A DNA stretch of 64,000 nucleotides from Areca catechu (taxonomy: Eukaryota > Streptophyta > Magnoliopsida > Arecales > Arecaceae), in the NCBI GenBank assembly GCA_021397845.1, contig CM038047.1, positions 49,011,210 through 49,075,209 of the forward strand, read 5' to 3'. Below are positions 31,989 to 42,198 of the stretch, piece by piece. The notes under the pieces were generated by a model. The model was given only the letters and a program-made list of their open reading frames with translations, made no database searches and was not told where the DNA came from. A program made the translations under genes and the position numbers. Positions within the stretch are counted from its first letter, which is position 1. Each line of letters starts with the position of its first letter.

Positions 31989-33024
31989 TGTAGGGTTTTG
32001 TGTGGTGCTCCCAAGCCTTGGAGAGACTTGAAAAGCCATGGTAAGGATGCTGGAGGCAATCCCTGGAGCTTGGAGCGTGTCCCAAGCAGATTCCTGGAGT
32101 TATTCCAGGGATGCTCTAAGTTTGAGTTTTTTTTCATGTGACTTAGGGAAAGTTTTTTAAGAGATTGTAACATAACCCAATTAAGTTATGGGATTGGGTC
32201 AGGTTTGTTTAATTGGTTAGGAGGTTAGCCAGTTGGTTTGTTAGTTGGTTGGTTGTAATAAATTAGGAATTCCAACCATGTGAGGCATCCTAATTAGTTT
32301 GTTATTGGCCCAAGACAAGTCGTAACCGTCCATGTGATTGTAACCACCAAGAAGTTGTGAGCCCATATGATTGTAGTCCAACAAGATCAAGGAGTCCAAG
32401 ATGCCCAAGGAAATAAGAAGTTCACCACCCAATGTGCTATAAATAATAGGGATGGGGCATGCGGTTTGGGGGTCCAAGAAAGGCCGACCCTTTGGGTACG
32501 GTCTAGTGTGGAGTCCATGAGGACTCTCACGGTCCTGGTCTTGGACCGTGAGGGCTTGAGGATGCCCTTTGGGGCGTGGACCGTGGGGAATTCTCTTGGT
32601 TTTAGAGAAGGCCACGACGTTGGGCTACAGAGAGGCACACGTGAGGGAGATATCACATGGAGGGCGTGGTGCCATGGGATGTTCCACGGGCTTTGGAGAA
32701 GGGACGTATGTTGAAGTATTCTCCATGAGTGGCGTACGTGGGTTATTAGGGTGTGAGGCCTGCAAAAGAGAAAACATGCGGGACGGCAAGAAGCTTCTGG
32801 ATTTTCAGAAGAGCTATCGAGTATTGTCTTGTTTGTTGTAACAAGGTTCTTCTCTAAAGGAATAAAAAAATCTCTCTTTTTCTCCTACATTTATATCTTC
32901 ATTGTTGCATGATATTGAATCCAAGAACAGGTTGTTGGACCGTATTCTTTCATGTTGCATCCGCTACGTATAGGCGCTGGTTCGAATCTCCCAACAAGTG
33001 GGATCAATGCATTGGAATTTTCCA
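31989..33024 (+). repeat. 3' LTR of F2
   Basis: It starts TGTAGGGTTTTGTG after the purine tract and ends TTTTCCA before the right target-site duplication. About 1.04 kb. Confidence 0.88.
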
Positions 33025-33900
33025 ATAGCTTTCATCCTTGGTCGCAATTTGGTAGAATGCTTTCTTAATGCATATGAGATATTGGCATTTGTAGAAGATC
33101 TAGGGAAAAGGTATACTATGCAAGCTGGATTTTGAGAAGGCATTTGATAGTTTGAATTGAAAATTTATATTCAGTATGGATTGGAGGGTTTCCTTCAAAA
33201 TAGATTGGATAGATTCGTTATCTTATCTCATCTGCTTATGTATCAGTGTTACCGAATGGCAAGCCCGGCAAATGGATAAAAGTACAAACAAGGCCTTCGG
33301 TAGGGTGACCCATTATCACCATCGCTATTTATTATATCATGGATATTCTTTCAAGGATCTTGAAAGAGCCACAAGTCTAGGACTAATCGAAGAGATAGGA
33401 GCCCAAAAGGAATTTACGGATGTACTAAGCTTACAATTTGTAGATGATATACAACTATTTTGCACAACAAAGGAGCTAGTAGTCTATCTTAGCTACAAAG
33501 GCAATTCTACTTGCATTTGAAGGTGCTTCGGGCTCAAGATCAATTTTCAAAAAATCCATGATATGTATGGATATTGATCAATAGGAGGTAAGAATTTACT
33601 TTATGGATGAATTGCAAATTGAACTCCCTGTCCATTGTTTACTTGGGATTGCCACTTCATTTCAAAAGAAATCCCTAAACACTGCTAGATGCCATTGATT
33701 GAAAAAAAAATGAAAGACTTGCAGCTTGGAAGGGTCACCTTCTTTCATGGGGAGGAAGATTACTCTGATACATTTAGTTCTATCTGTGTTGCCCTCTCAC
33801 TTCATATATGTGTTCAGATTACCAAAAGGGTTTATAATAGTTGGATCCATGAGAAAAGTATTTCTCTAGAAAGGCACTAACAGTGAAAGTTATTTTCATT
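33025..33900 (+). pseudogene. LINE reverse transcriptase, C-terminal part
   Basis: After the ATAGCTTT duplication the frame reads IAFILGRNLVEC, completing the RT motif broken at 30117. Then come GDPLSPSLFII (about 33305), the catalytic box QFVDDIQLFC (about 33430-33460) and YLGLPLHFKR (about 33640-33670), with the ALTxKVxxxW-type thumb after it. FVDD replaces the more common F/YADD. Frame changes separate these blocks. This is the polymerase that would copy LINE RNA at the nicked target. Confidence 0.88.
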
Positions 33901-34499
33901 GCTTGGTAAACTAGAAGTCAGTATGCAAATCTAAAGAGCAAGGTGATTTAGGTGTGGAAGATTTCGTAGATATGAATCATGTATTGTTGGCTAAGTGGTT
34001 TTGGAAATATCTACAAGGAATGTCAAATTTACGACGGGTCCAAATAAAAAGAGCCTACTACTATTTCAGAAAATAGATTGAGTATGAGAACTAGAAGGAG
34101 AACTAAGATTTCTCTTGGTTATGGAAAGGTATGTGCAAATTCACAGGCTTTTTAGAACTATATTTCATTCAAACTAGGACATGAAAATACTATCCGCTTC
34201 TGGGAGGACAAATGGTTGGAAGAGGTGCCACTATATTATGTTTTGATGAGCTATAAAAGCAAATTGTGAAATCTGACTTACTAATCTCCTTCTATTGGAA
34301 TACCAGATATCTAAGATAAATAATTCCTACTTGGGGCATTTAATTGGAACTTAGGCTGATCAAAATGAGGTTATCGTAAAGCTTCTGGAGAATATCTATC
34401 TATCGCAGCTACAGATATCCCGATTTGAAAGCTTTTTGCTATACGTACTTTTTCAATAAGCTTCTTTTATGGATTTCTTAATTTTGGTGGTATCAAATG
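33900..34499 (+). other. LINE ORF2 region after the RT, degraded
   Basis: Only short frames are readable. Blocks such as VWKIS and a FWEDKW-like segment near 34195-34225 suit the LINE ORF2 region between RT and zf-RVT. No separate gene is seen. Confidence 0.5.
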
Positions 34500-34810
34500 T
34501 CCTTTCTATAATATTCTATGGAGGATCCCAGCACCCGAGAAGGTCAAGGTATTTTTATGTCTGGCTACAAAAATAAGCTTCATACGGGAGAAATACATCA
34601 AAATAAAGGATGGAATGTTAGTCAAGTTATGCTTTGTGCTGGTCAAACTCAGAAAGTAATAGCCATCTATTTTTTAGATGTTCATATACAAAGAGTATAC
34701 GACACTGAGAATGAAACTGAAATATTCATCTCAACCGGGTTCATTTCTCATTTGTGGAGATCTTGGAGGAAAAGAACAAGAAAAGATGGAAGGGAATAAG
34801 TGGGGACCAA
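34500..34810 (+). pseudogene. LINE zf-RVT-like C-terminal domain
   Basis: Plus frames give PAPEKVKVF-type sequence, then NKLHTGEIHQNKGWNVSQV, MLCAGQTQKV, and a shifted HLFFRCSYTK. This matches the zf-RVT domain (TxDxLxxRG, CxxCxxxxEToxHLFxxC) found after RT in plant L1 LINEs. Some cysteines are changed. It lies ~350 bp before the apparent LINE 3' end. Confidence 0.75.
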
Positions 34811-35165
34811 TTATATGCGACGGTTTGCTGGGGGAATATGGAATGAACGAAATGCAAGAATATTCCTGCATAAATCAAGATCAATAACTGAGTCTTGCAA
34901 TTCATCATTCAGACTTTTATGAGCTGGAGTCTATTTACCAAAGTATTTGGACAATCACGAAGATTGTCACAAAATGGATTCCTTATCAAATAGAAATGTA
35001 AGGGGTGTGTTAAATTTATGAGTGGGATTGGAAGTTCTTATTGTAACGGTGATGAATGATTGTATGTCACTTCATCCCGGTGTAATATCTTTATTGTTCT
35101 TCACTTGCAATAAATATAAGTCTGGTGGGGAAGCTCTTCGTTTCTTCCCTGTTACAGTCAGAAAA

Positions 35166-36097
35166 GAGTATAAGGCTATAGGAATGTAGTTGAGGATAGA
35201 TATTTTATCCTCCATTCGCAACATGTCTCACGATTAGATTTAAATGCAGTTTAAGTCTGGTAATGTAGTTGAGGATAGATATATTATACTCGATTCACAC
35301 GGTGCACAATTACGTTTTGATGCAATTTTCCCCCGGTGTCTCACATCGCATTTAGGTTTTGCCCAAACTTTTCATTTAAAAGATATTTAGGTTTGATGCA
35401 CGCAAGCAACTTGATGGTATAATGAGACGTGACTTGAGCAATCCAAACATTGAAAACTAAATCCTCCATTCCACCCTCCAAATAACTTTACAAAGAATAA
35501 CTCATTGCCTATAGTCATTACATTTCATCTAAAGCGACTCCACCTAGCTAGAGGCATTCCTCGTGGTCTTTGGGGGCGGAGTTCAATGGGCAAAGAGGAA
35601 ACCCTAGGATTTAATGGTATTGTTCGTCACCCATAAAAGAAAGAGAGAGAGAGAGAGAGAGGGGGGGGGGGGGGAGAAACTCTAGGGATGTGTAAAGCCT
35701 GCAATCCTTCACGAGGAAACAGCCGTATCGTTGATCATTTGGTGCCTTCCCAGTCTTTTCCCTACCACATCGTTCTTTTTAATGCCATCACCATACCCAA
35801 TTCAGTAAACCGAAAATAATAATCATGTGTCCCACGCCCGCTACCAATGTCTCAGTGTAATAATATTAAAGCCTCTCTTTTACCACCCCTCCCAATCTTC
35901 CAAACTTTTCTTACACCAGTGAAGGCCTCGACAATAACTTTGTTCTCTTTTGGTTTATTTAAAGTCCCCTTTGTAAGGTTTCGTGGAACAAGTGTCCTTT
36001 AACCAACTACATCTCCCTCTACTCCCCTCCCTCTCCTATCTTCTTCTTTTTTTTTTTTTTTTTTTTCCTTGTACAAAGCCACACCCCCTACTTGGTC
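35166..36097 (+). promoter_or_regulatory. Upstream region of the HEC3-like gene
   Basis: No other gene is present between the LINE end and the ATG. Visible elements are a degenerate ~80-bp duplication (35180-35340), a GA/G microsatellite (35643-35674), a TATA-like TTTATTTAAA (35954-35963), and a CT-rich leader ending in a 20-T run (36047-36066). Promoter function is inferred from position only. Confidence 0.5.
35643..35674. repeat. (GA)n-(G)n microsatellite
   Basis: About nine GA units followed by ~14 G. Confidence 0.9.
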
Positions 36098-36713
36098 ATG
36101 GATAATATCACCAACACACCAGCACCAGCAGCTCTTGGGATCTTGAGTGGACTATGCGGAACCATCTCCTTTTTGATCATGCCGATCCTTTTGAATTGGC
36201 TCTCCACCCATCAACCAATTTCAGGCTCATCATGTCCCTTCTCCAAGCTTACCTGCTGCCCAAATGGAAACCCAAAGGCAGGTGGAAGGAGGAGAGCATG
36301 AGGATGAAGAGGAAAAGCTGGGAGCAACGAAGGAGATGATGTACAAGATCGCAGCCATGCAGCCGGTGGACATCGACCCCTCGACGATCAAGAAGCCCAA
36401 GAGACGAAATGTGCGGATCAGCGACGATCCGCAGAGCATCGCCGCCCGCCGCCGAGGGAGAGGATCAGCGAGAGGATCAGGATCCTCCAGCGGCGGTCCC
36501 CGGGGCGCGAAGATGGACACTGCATCGATGCTCGACGAGGCCATACGGTACGTCAAGTTCCTCAAGAGGCAGGGCAAGAGCTCCAATCCAGCCCACCACC
36601 ACCGCATATGGCACAAGTTATCGTAGGGCATCCACCCAGTCCATGACTGGTCTGCGAGGCTGGATCCCCATGCCTCATCTTCCTCCTCCATCATGGGAGC
36701 TCCTCTTGATTAG
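36098..36713 (+). pseudogene. HEC3: HECATE3-type bHLH transcription factor, frame-broken as sequenced
   Basis: HECATE bHLH proteins control female reproductive tract (style, transmitting tract) and meristem development and act in the nucleus. The central frame (36264-36626) reads GATKEMMYKIAAMQPVDID, then KKPKRRNVRISDDPQSIAAR, then after a disturbed stretch MDTASMLDEAIRYVKFLKRQ. These are the hallmarks of the HEC group, and VDIDPxTxKKPKRRN and YVKFLKRQ fit HEC3 best. The gene is intronless, as HEC genes are. The N-terminus appears in other frames: MDNITNTPAPAALG from 36098, HLLFDHADPFELA near 36160, PPINQFQAHHVPSPS just before 36264. The basic/helix-1 stretch (about 36450-36500) is out of frame between a net -1 and a net -2 change. 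Another -1 follows KFLKRQ. Real pseudogene or assembly indels cannot be told apart here. The 3' limit is uncertain. Confidence 0.82.
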
Positions 36714-37160
36714 GGTTTGGTTTCGATGGTCCCAGCAGCTAGCGACCGCCGGATGAACCGAGATTGTGGAGGTAATTATTAGCATTCATGGACTAATTAT
36801 GGTAACTTCAAGCAAAGTCTGGTTAAACTAAAAAAAAGAAAAAGAAAAGTCTAGTGGAAAATTCTATTTTATCTCTTGTTTATGGGGTGTAACTATCCTA
36901 AAAGTAGAGATTATATGACAAATAATGTGTGGGATGTGGTAGCTGATAGAAAGTGTGTATAAAATGCTGTTTAATCTTCAAATTTTTTTTTCTTTCCTCT
37001 TTCTATTCAGGGTTGTGTTTATTTTTTGTGGACATGCGACGCCAGCCGGTCACAATTTGGTTGACTAGGTGGCCTTCGAATCATGATAAAAGTTACCGTG
37101 GATCATGTTTATGTATGATTGATTGATTCTTATGAGCGTATAAAATATGGCGTGAATTAT

Positions 37161-37217
37161 ATTGTTATTATTATTATTATTATTATTATATTATTATTAT
37201 TATTATTATTATTATTT
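37161..37217. repeat. (ATT)n microsatellite
   Basis: Nearly pure ATT/TTA for ~57 bp with two interruptions. Confidence 0.95.
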
Positions 37218-37419
37218 TACAAGTAATGAAGTCTATGTTGGAAGTTTGTTTGAGGAGAATTCTTCCTGGGAAAGAAAACAGTCGATATAGCCAACCACTG
37301 AAATGATGAGTGAGGGCCTCCGCGTTCCACCATGAAAATTTCACAGTCCATCAATTTATCAGGCCTTATTATTTTATGTACGAATTTTATTTTATTTCTC
37401 AAAAATAAAGATCTTATAT

Positions 37420-37451
37420 ACATTGTGTATGCATGTATGCATACACAATGT
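37420..37451. repeat. 32-bp near-perfect palindrome
   Basis: The left arm is ACATTGTGTATGCAT and the right arm is its exact reverse complement. Each arm is 15 bp and the two are separated by GT. Confidence 0.95.
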
Positions 37452-38275
37452 TATGTACGTACAAAATTATTTTATGGTTGCATGCATTGCATGTTATGAA
37501 TCTCCTATGCATGCATGCATATATAGTCTGATGTCACGCTTATGGAAGGATTATACCAAAAGCTGGGTCAGGAACTCATAATCAAAGATTTACGTACCTT
37601 CCTGCAGCTAGCAACTTTTATTGATACTTGAGCATCGGTTTCCCATCTACGTACAGCATTAATTATGCTTCATATATATTAATTATGTTATATCTGTGAC
37701 TGCATACATATACACATGTAGGATAATATCATGCATGAATGTATATGCATGCATATCCAAGAAAGAACGAAGGTATTCTTCATTTTTTTTCCATATTCAT
37801 AAGCTGAGTTCGCGCACCCAAGCAATAATCTACATAAATTTTCAATTGTGTTGTACATAGATTTAAATTAATGTGTGAGAAGCACCACATCAAAGCATGC
37901 AGATGTCATTTACTTTGCTCAGTCCAAAAAAGCTCTCTACTAAAAGCAATTAACTTATTACATTAGTATGTACTAGCTTAATATTATTAGTCTATAAAAT
38001 TTAATTGCACACCTGTCATAAGCCCGTAATGTGTTATGTATGGATAAAAGATCAATTCTCATCTTTTAACTTTTTTCCATCATAAAATTGTGACCCAAAA
38101 GCCATTTACATACATTTTTTTTAAGTCAGTATACATAAGTTAGCATCTTCATGTCTACAACGCACGTATGCATGCATGTGATTAGCTATTTATCAACCAA
38201 AGACATGGCTATTAATTTGTAGATATGCGCATGGATTGTTGAGCGTGCATGCATATGTTTCTATGTAAGGACTCA

Positions 38276-38673
38276 TGTGGGAGTTTGTTTACCCCACATC
38301 AGCTATGTGTACTAGAGAGATTTGAAATGGTTATATAGACTAAGGAACCTAAATAATATTTTTTAATTAATTTTTTGGATGAGGCCTTAGGTTGTTACAA
38401 ATGATATTAAAGTGGATCCGGTCCATAACTTATATGGACTATAAATATTATTGTATAGGTCTATATTAGATTTGTGAATGGATTTGGATCTTTAGGCTAG
38501 CAAAGATGCTAAAATCTAAATATAATGAGAGTATATAAGGATCTATGTATGGATTTGTATTTTAGTTCCATAATGATTATTTGTTATAAAGATGTTACGT
38601 ACTTATATAGGACTAAATGATCTAAATAACATCTTTTAGCTAGTCTTTTTGGATGAAGTTTGGATTGTTACAT
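38276..38673 (+). mobile_element. Candidate TRIM (miniature LTR retrotransposon)
   Basis: A 124-bp segment starts TGTGGGAGTTTG and ends GGTTGTTACA (38276-38399). It is followed by AATGATATTAAAGT, which looks like a mutated AATGGTATCAGAGC primer-binding site. Its last ~75 bp (TATATAGACTAAGGAACC... to GTTGTTACA) recur at about 38598-38673. LTR, short interior and partial second LTR total ~400 bp. The left part of the second LTR is not convincing. Confidence 0.5.
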
Positions 38674-38834
38674 TGATCTAAATAGGAGAAAAAAAATTTC
38701 TCAACCGACTCAATTTGAATTTTGCAAAAGAAAACTAAATAAAAAAGAAGATTTTTGAAAGTATGGCTTAAGTTCCTTTTTTTTTATTGATTGATTTAAC
38801 AATGAAATATACAACCTCTATTTATAATAATGAG

Positions 38835-39110
38835 TTCCATCCTTGTATAATTTAGGCCTTTCTCTTTCTAACTTCTAGAAAGACATCCATCCCTATAGAA
38901 TTCAAATTAGATTCCTCTTTCAAATTCTAGTAGGACTCTTTTATTTAATTTAGACTGTCTAGCTAGTTGAAATGATTTAGATATCATCTTCTTAATTTCT
39001 AGAAGAACATCTATCCTTATATAATTTGGATCATATTTCTCTTTCTAGTTCCGCGAAGACTCTTTTGTTTAAATTAGACATAACTAGTTGAAATAATCTA
39101 AATAAAACAA
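38835..39110. repeat. Degenerate ~124-bp tandem repeat
   Basis: The blocks AGAAAGACATCCATCCCTAT (38877) and AGAAGAACATCTATCCTTAT (39001) and their followers (GACTCTTTT, then TAGTTGAAAT) align over ~110 bp. A partial third copy lies to the left. Confidence 0.7.
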
Positions 39111-41197
39111 AAATTCTTCAAAAGCTAGATTTTGATTTCTATATTAACTTTATTTTATGTTACTTTACGAAATTCCTTTCGATCGATTGGAATTTATATC
39201 CGATCAAAATATTATTCAAAAGAAAATTTTTTTGTTTGACCTGTCCGTTTCACATTTCAAATGAAGGAATTTAGATCCGATCGCAAGAGCACCATACCCT
39301 AAAGAACGAGGCATCATAGTGCAAATATCAAAAATTTGATTGATTAAAAAAAAGAATATAGCAAATCTTGCTCCTGGATCCTATCTAATTCTATCTATAA
39401 TATCAAAGTAGTCTACATTGAGTCCGATGATCCTCTTGAATAAAAAGAACCGATAAAGAAAGAAAGAATAAAGAAATTTAGGCTAATCTTCCAGATCGAA
39501 TTCTTAGGTTTTTATTTTTTAAAGATGACTTGGACATTTGAAGTACCTTTTGGATGAAACGAATCGCAACATCTATTTATGATCTATCATGGTTAAGGCT
39601 AGCTCATGGTCATACGATGGTTACCACAAAAATGCAAGGAATTATCCGTTCTAGCCGGTGGAGATGGATCAAGTGGAATTAATGTCATGACTCCGATATT
39701 CCATCCAAAAAAAGTTTTTGCCGAAAAGAAGGATCCTTCAACATAAACCAGAATTTTTCTTATCTCAATGACCATATATATAAATTAAAGAGATCACTCA
39801 TCTTTGTAGCCGTGCTTGACATGACCAAAATGTCAATACATGGTCAGCTGACGGAAGGACCGAAAAAATCAAGGATATGGCGTTATTCATTTTGTCTGAA
39901 AGGATGAAACCCCTTTGTCATAAGAAAGATAAGAGCCGTTACAAGAGCATTCTCCTTTTTCCTTGAGAAGATGGACGCATGCATTTTTATGTAAGTCGGA
40001 AAGAACATGATATATGCTTGTCGGGCATTGATAACGAGGCCCATTCAATAATGGACGTGTCAATGCGGGCAGTGATGATCCCATAAAATGGCACATAGAA
40101 ACAAAACATAGGGCATTGATTTCATGACAGCCACAGCCAATCATGCAATAAATTAATCAGTTTGATCTCTGTACTCGGCCTCGTTGGATCTGACTCCTGC
40201 CTCTTGAAATGAAGGCTAAAAGTTCAAAGGGTAAAGTGGGGCAAGCACAGGTGTGGTAGCTCCACGTCCAAGGGTTAACAAATTGGTGGCGAGCACTTTC
40301 CCATCCGACGTGCATGGCCTCGTGAATCCAAACATTCCGATCGAGAATACCGAATGCCAAAAGCTTTATACAACCCCTAGCTACGAAGTTTTACGGACTC
40401 GTTTTCCTTCGTATATGAAAAATTTGTATCGCTAGCTGCATTACTAATTGCTTTCTAAAATCCATTCAAAATATTTTTTTAATTTCTCTACCTGTCATTG
40501 TAGAATGGATTGCCCATGATGTTTCGCATTGAACCGTTAATTATGATGTTTTTTTTTTTTGTTTTTTTTTAATTTTTATTAAACAATATAAAGAAGTAAC
40601 GCATCCAACTATATATATATATATATATCATGAATATTGTAAGCTAATTAAGTTGGTTAGTACATAGTTTAACCTGTCTGATGTCCGTGATGAAACTTAA
40701 TTATTGCACTGTCCCGTACTACGTGCATTAGAGCACAACAATGAGAACTCATGTTGCAGCCACCATTGCACAAATATGGAAAATAATTATTATTTGTCCC
40801 AGTGCTCATATGGATATGGGGAGAGATCAGAGACTTAGTCTGCACAAGAGAGAATTTATGGCATTCATGTTATGATAAAGCAACATACCACTGGTCCAGG
40901 ATTTCATCCTCGAATGACATGATGGAGAGTTATCCATAATAACACTCGAGGAAACACCCCACAAGGTCAAACATAGATTAGCTCCTCCAATGATGATGCC
41001 ACAACTGGCCCGTATATAATCATATTGCAGAACATCCAATTAAATGAGTGGTAACAATGTTACTGATCAATGCAACTGCTCATCAGAATTGGAATTCATG
41101 GGTTATACATGAGTAGCTTCTTATAACCACATATAGTTTACAGAACTATGCACGATGTTGGGCTGACCGTGTCTAATGTAGCCAACGTACCTTGTTT
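39111..41197. other. AT-rich intergenic DNA, nothing recognised
   Basis: Short frames only, a poly-T tract near 40550-40570 and a short (TA)n near 40611-40628. No domain, RNA gene or LTR pair is seen. Confidence 0.6.
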
Positions 41198-41202
41198 CCT
41201 TT
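41198..41202. other. Left target-site duplication of element I
   Basis: CCTTT, repeated at 50004-50008. The LTR's initial T is merged with the T run here (one T fewer than expected). Confidence 0.75.
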
Positions 41203-41224
41203 GTTATTACCAAATGGCTGGCCA

Positions 41225-41229
41225 CCAAG
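41225..41229. other. Left target-site duplication of element H
   Basis: CCAAG, repeated exactly at 47594-47598. Confidence 0.92.
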
Positions 41230-42039
41230 TGTTAGAGGTTTGGAGGGAAAACCCAAAATTCCCTCCAAGCCATTCCTTTAGTCCCACATGGGAAAAGGAA
41301 CATCCCAAGACCCTTAAATATGATCCCTCTTCGTTTGGCCTTGTACCGTCTTGGGCCACTCACACGCGCGCCGCGGCCCGGTCCCGGTTCGCACGCGCGG
41401 TGTGGTGTGTTTTTTTTTTTTTGCCCGATTTTCTTTTATTTTTTTCTTTCCGTTCGGACTGCATCGCGTCCGTCTTCTCCAAAATCGCGACTTCTGAAGA
41501 GCGGTCTTCTCCGAGCGTCGCGTCCTCCGCTGTACCGCGTCGCGTCTTCACCGAGCGGTGTCTCTTCCTCACGGTGTTTCTCCATCTATAAAAGGATGGA
41601 GTCAGATCAGATATGCATCTTGACCGGACTCTCTCTCCTCTCAATCTTTCTTTTTTTTTTCCGATCTAGAACTCTCTTGCGTTCTAGGTTTTCCTGTTTC
41701 CATTTTTTTCTTTAATCTGGTTTTCACTGCTGGGCGAAGCCGTTGTCAGTCCCTTCACAGTCGTGCCTGCAGGAGGGATACCCGGTTGTATCTTGGGGCA
41801 GAGTTCTCGGATTGAATCCTGCACGAGGGCCGAGAATCGCCTTAGGATGTGCCTCTGCACGCCTCCGTCAGAATCCTAAAACTCAATTTATGATTCATAG
41901 TATATGTTTATTTATTGTTTTACATAGGAATATTCATTGTATTACTGTTCTATATAGCACTGTTTAGTGTTTAGGATAATTAGGTAGATTTACATTTATT
42001 GTTTCTACTTTTATTTCATCACAGTATTCGTTTACAACA
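41230..42039 (+). repeat. 5' LTR of element H
   Basis: 810 bp, with a TATA box CTATAAAAGG at 41586-41595. No convincing standard PBS follows. Confidence 0.93.
41586..41595 (+). promoter_or_regulatory. TATA box of element H 5' LTR
   Basis: CTATAAAAGG, conserved at 47136-47145 in the 3' LTR. Confidence 0.7.
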
Positions 42040-42198
42040 ATCTAAGGCGATTCTACATGACATAAAATAGAAACAAAAAAAAAAATAAAATAAAATAAAA
42101 AATATTGTTTAATTAAATACATATGTTCTGATATTGATTATAAAATTCTAAAACGAATATTTATTATTGTGCAGCTCTAGTTCTTAAATCACCTTGGT

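Larger units (their letters stand above)
30118..33024 (+). mobile_element. Element F2: second copy of the F family, inserted in the LINE RT
   Basis: It starts TGTAGGATTTTGC and ends TTTTCCA between copies of ATAGCTTT. The left LTR (from 30118) follows the F1 LTR for about 740 bp and then diverges. The right LTR (31989-33024) is complete. The internal part carries F-family non-coding sequence and a purine tract at 31978-31988, but no PBS is seen where the left LTR should end. The copy therefore has an internal deletion or rearrangement. It lies in opposite orientation to F1. Confidence 0.88.
22040..35165 (+). mobile_element. Element E: L1-type LINE with two nested LTR elements
   Basis: The plus-strand parts follow LINE order: zinc knuckles (22540-22640), a DUF4283-like domain (26530-26880), endonuclease (28505-29190), RT (29760-30117, resumed at 33025-33660), and a zf-RVT-like Cys/His region (34500-34690). 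Non-LTR features are the APE endonuclease and the absence of LTRs of its own. F2 interrupts the RT precisely. F1 separates the zinc knuckles from the DUF4283 part, but without a target-site duplication, so the 22.0-22.8 kb piece could come from a different LINE copy. Many stops and frame changes make it dead. Confidence 0.8.
36714..38275. other. AT-rich downstream region, no further gene
   Basis: It contains an ATT microsatellite, a perfect palindrome and several CATGCA motifs, each listed separately. No coding motif is seen on either strand. Confidence 0.6.

Noticed and set aside
31326..32085. Open frames of 93 and 171 codons inside F2 as possible gag
   Set aside because: No zinc knuckle, capsid or protease motif, and the frames are not kept in F1.
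36409..36756. 115-codon frame overlapping the HEC3-like gene
   Set aside because: It is the shifted frame of the HEC3-like coding sequence. Only parts of the expected protein fall in it.
39111..39760. Possible plastid-derived insert
   Set aside because: The AT-rich style resembled plastid intergenic DNA, but no plastid gene fragment could be recognised.
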